Positions 32,910-33,172 of a stretch of 33,172 nt of DNA are shown piece by piece. The notes under the pieces are model-generated. The model was not told the DNA's origin, ran no database searches, and saw only the letters and a list, made by a program, of their open reading frames with translations. This stretch comes from Paludibacteraceae bacterium (lineage in GTDB: Bacteria > Bacteroidota > Bacteroidia > Bacteroidales > Paludibacteraceae): positions 1 to 33,172 of the forward strand of contig JAFSXJ010000001.1 of the NCBI GenBank assembly GCA_017444065.1, in the 5' to 3' direction. Position 1 is the first letter of the stretch. The number at the start of each line of letters is the position of its first letter. The translations under genes were made by a program, and so were the position numbers.

Positions 32910-32941
32910 TTTGTGTCAACGGATTTGATTTTATAACTTTG
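32910..32941 (+). promoter_or_regulatory. Promoter of the transposase gene
   Basis: TTTG at 32910-32913, a 20-bp spacer and TAACTTTG at 32934-32941 match the Bacteroidetes consensus. The -7 box is 21 bp before the ATG. Confidence 0.78.
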
Positions 32942-32962
32942 TAGGCAAATTTATAATTGTCT

Positions 32963-33172
32963 ATGAATCAAGCCAAATACGTTTTCTCACAAGTTGTTGA
33001 GGTCCTTGATCGGAACCACTTCAACTACCTTGTTCGTAAGTACAACGGCGACCATTATGTAAAGAGCTATTCCTGTTGGAATCAGTTACTTACGTTGATT
33101 TTTGGTCAATTAGGGCGTTGCCCCAGTTTGCGCGATTGCGTTATAACGCTTCAGGCACATTGCGCTAAATTG
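32963..33172 (+). CDS. IS4-family transposase, N-terminal DUF4372 domain (partial)
   Basis: Seventy codons are visible before the window ends. The sequence (MNQAKYVFSQVVEVLD, FNYLVRKYNGDHYVK, SCWNQLLTLIFGQL, SLRDCVITLQAH) matches the DUF4372 domain that opens many Bacteroidetes IS4-type transposases. The DDE catalytic domain would lie further on. Whether the element is intact cannot be told from this window. Confidence 0.85.
   Translation, partial: MNQAKYVFSQVVEVLDRNHFNYLVRKYNGDHYVKSYSCWNQLLTLIFGQLGRCPSLRDCVITLQAHCAKL

Larger units (their letters stand above)
32840..33172 (+). mobile_element. Insertion sequence of the IS4 type, left end (partial)
   Basis: The region contains a transposase promoter and the start of a transposase that runs off the window. 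The left edge near 32840 is placed at gtagtgtccactaaaaat, which looks like an insertion-sequence end, but the matching right inverted repeat is outside the window, so the border is tentative. Confidence 0.55.

Overview
The window looks like a chromosomal segment from a member of the order Bacteroidales (Prevotella/Bacteroides-like). Three things point there. Eight promoters fit the Bacteroidetes pattern TTTG (or TTG), about 20 bp, then TAnnTTTG. The gene content includes GldB, BACON-type and carboxypeptidase-regulatory-like lipoproteins, DUF5683, a HhH/outer-membrane barrel protein and AAA_14/DUF4143 ATPases. The order topA-yraN-mnmG-apt-uvrC also fits. Genus assignment is inference.

Layout. 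(1) 1-3942, minus strand: a two-gene secreted-protein operon, a parallel beta-helix protein followed by a very repetitive surface protein that runs off the left edge. (2) 4304-19000, plus strand: a dense housekeeping block of topA, yraN, mnmG, a perfect parS site, apt, uvrC, tsaE, a LolD-like ATPase, gldB, sufS, an unusual endonuclease/HhH/barrel fusion protein and an RlmI-like rRNA methyltransferase. (3) 19130-19480: a promoter followed by a long interrupted hairpin resembling 6S RNA. (4) 19715-25938: an AT-rich run of eight co-directional secreted proteins, made of small LPP20-like proteins, a DUF5683 membrane protein and four lipoproteins, two of which are N-terminal paralogs with unrelated tails. 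(5) 25958-30435: a broken radical-SAM maturase tail, two divergent AAA_14/DUF4143 ATPase genes on the minus strand, and a secreted LPP20-like gene between them. (6) 30513-32503: a secreted transglutaminase-like protein and a small membrane-anchored protein. (7) 32504-33172: a terminator, two tRNA-T-arm-like repeats and the start of an IS4-type insertion sequence cut by the right edge.

The strongest candidate for an undescribed system is the pair of ATPase loci. The two ATPases are only distantly related, yet both are followed by the same 174/175-bp structured element, which includes their terminator. Both are also preceded by three short direct repeats on an exact 32-bp period (about three helical turns), with a different repeat sequence at each locus. 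This suggests a cassette of ATPase, cognate operator array and common 3' element that occurs more than once in the genome.

How the genes may work together: the housekeeping block covers DNA topology, tRNA modification (mnmG, tsaE), nucleotide salvage, excision repair, lipoprotein trafficking and Fe-S assembly. The accessory part is almost wholly cell-envelope or surface proteins, consistent with a host- or polymer-associated anaerobe remodelling its surface.
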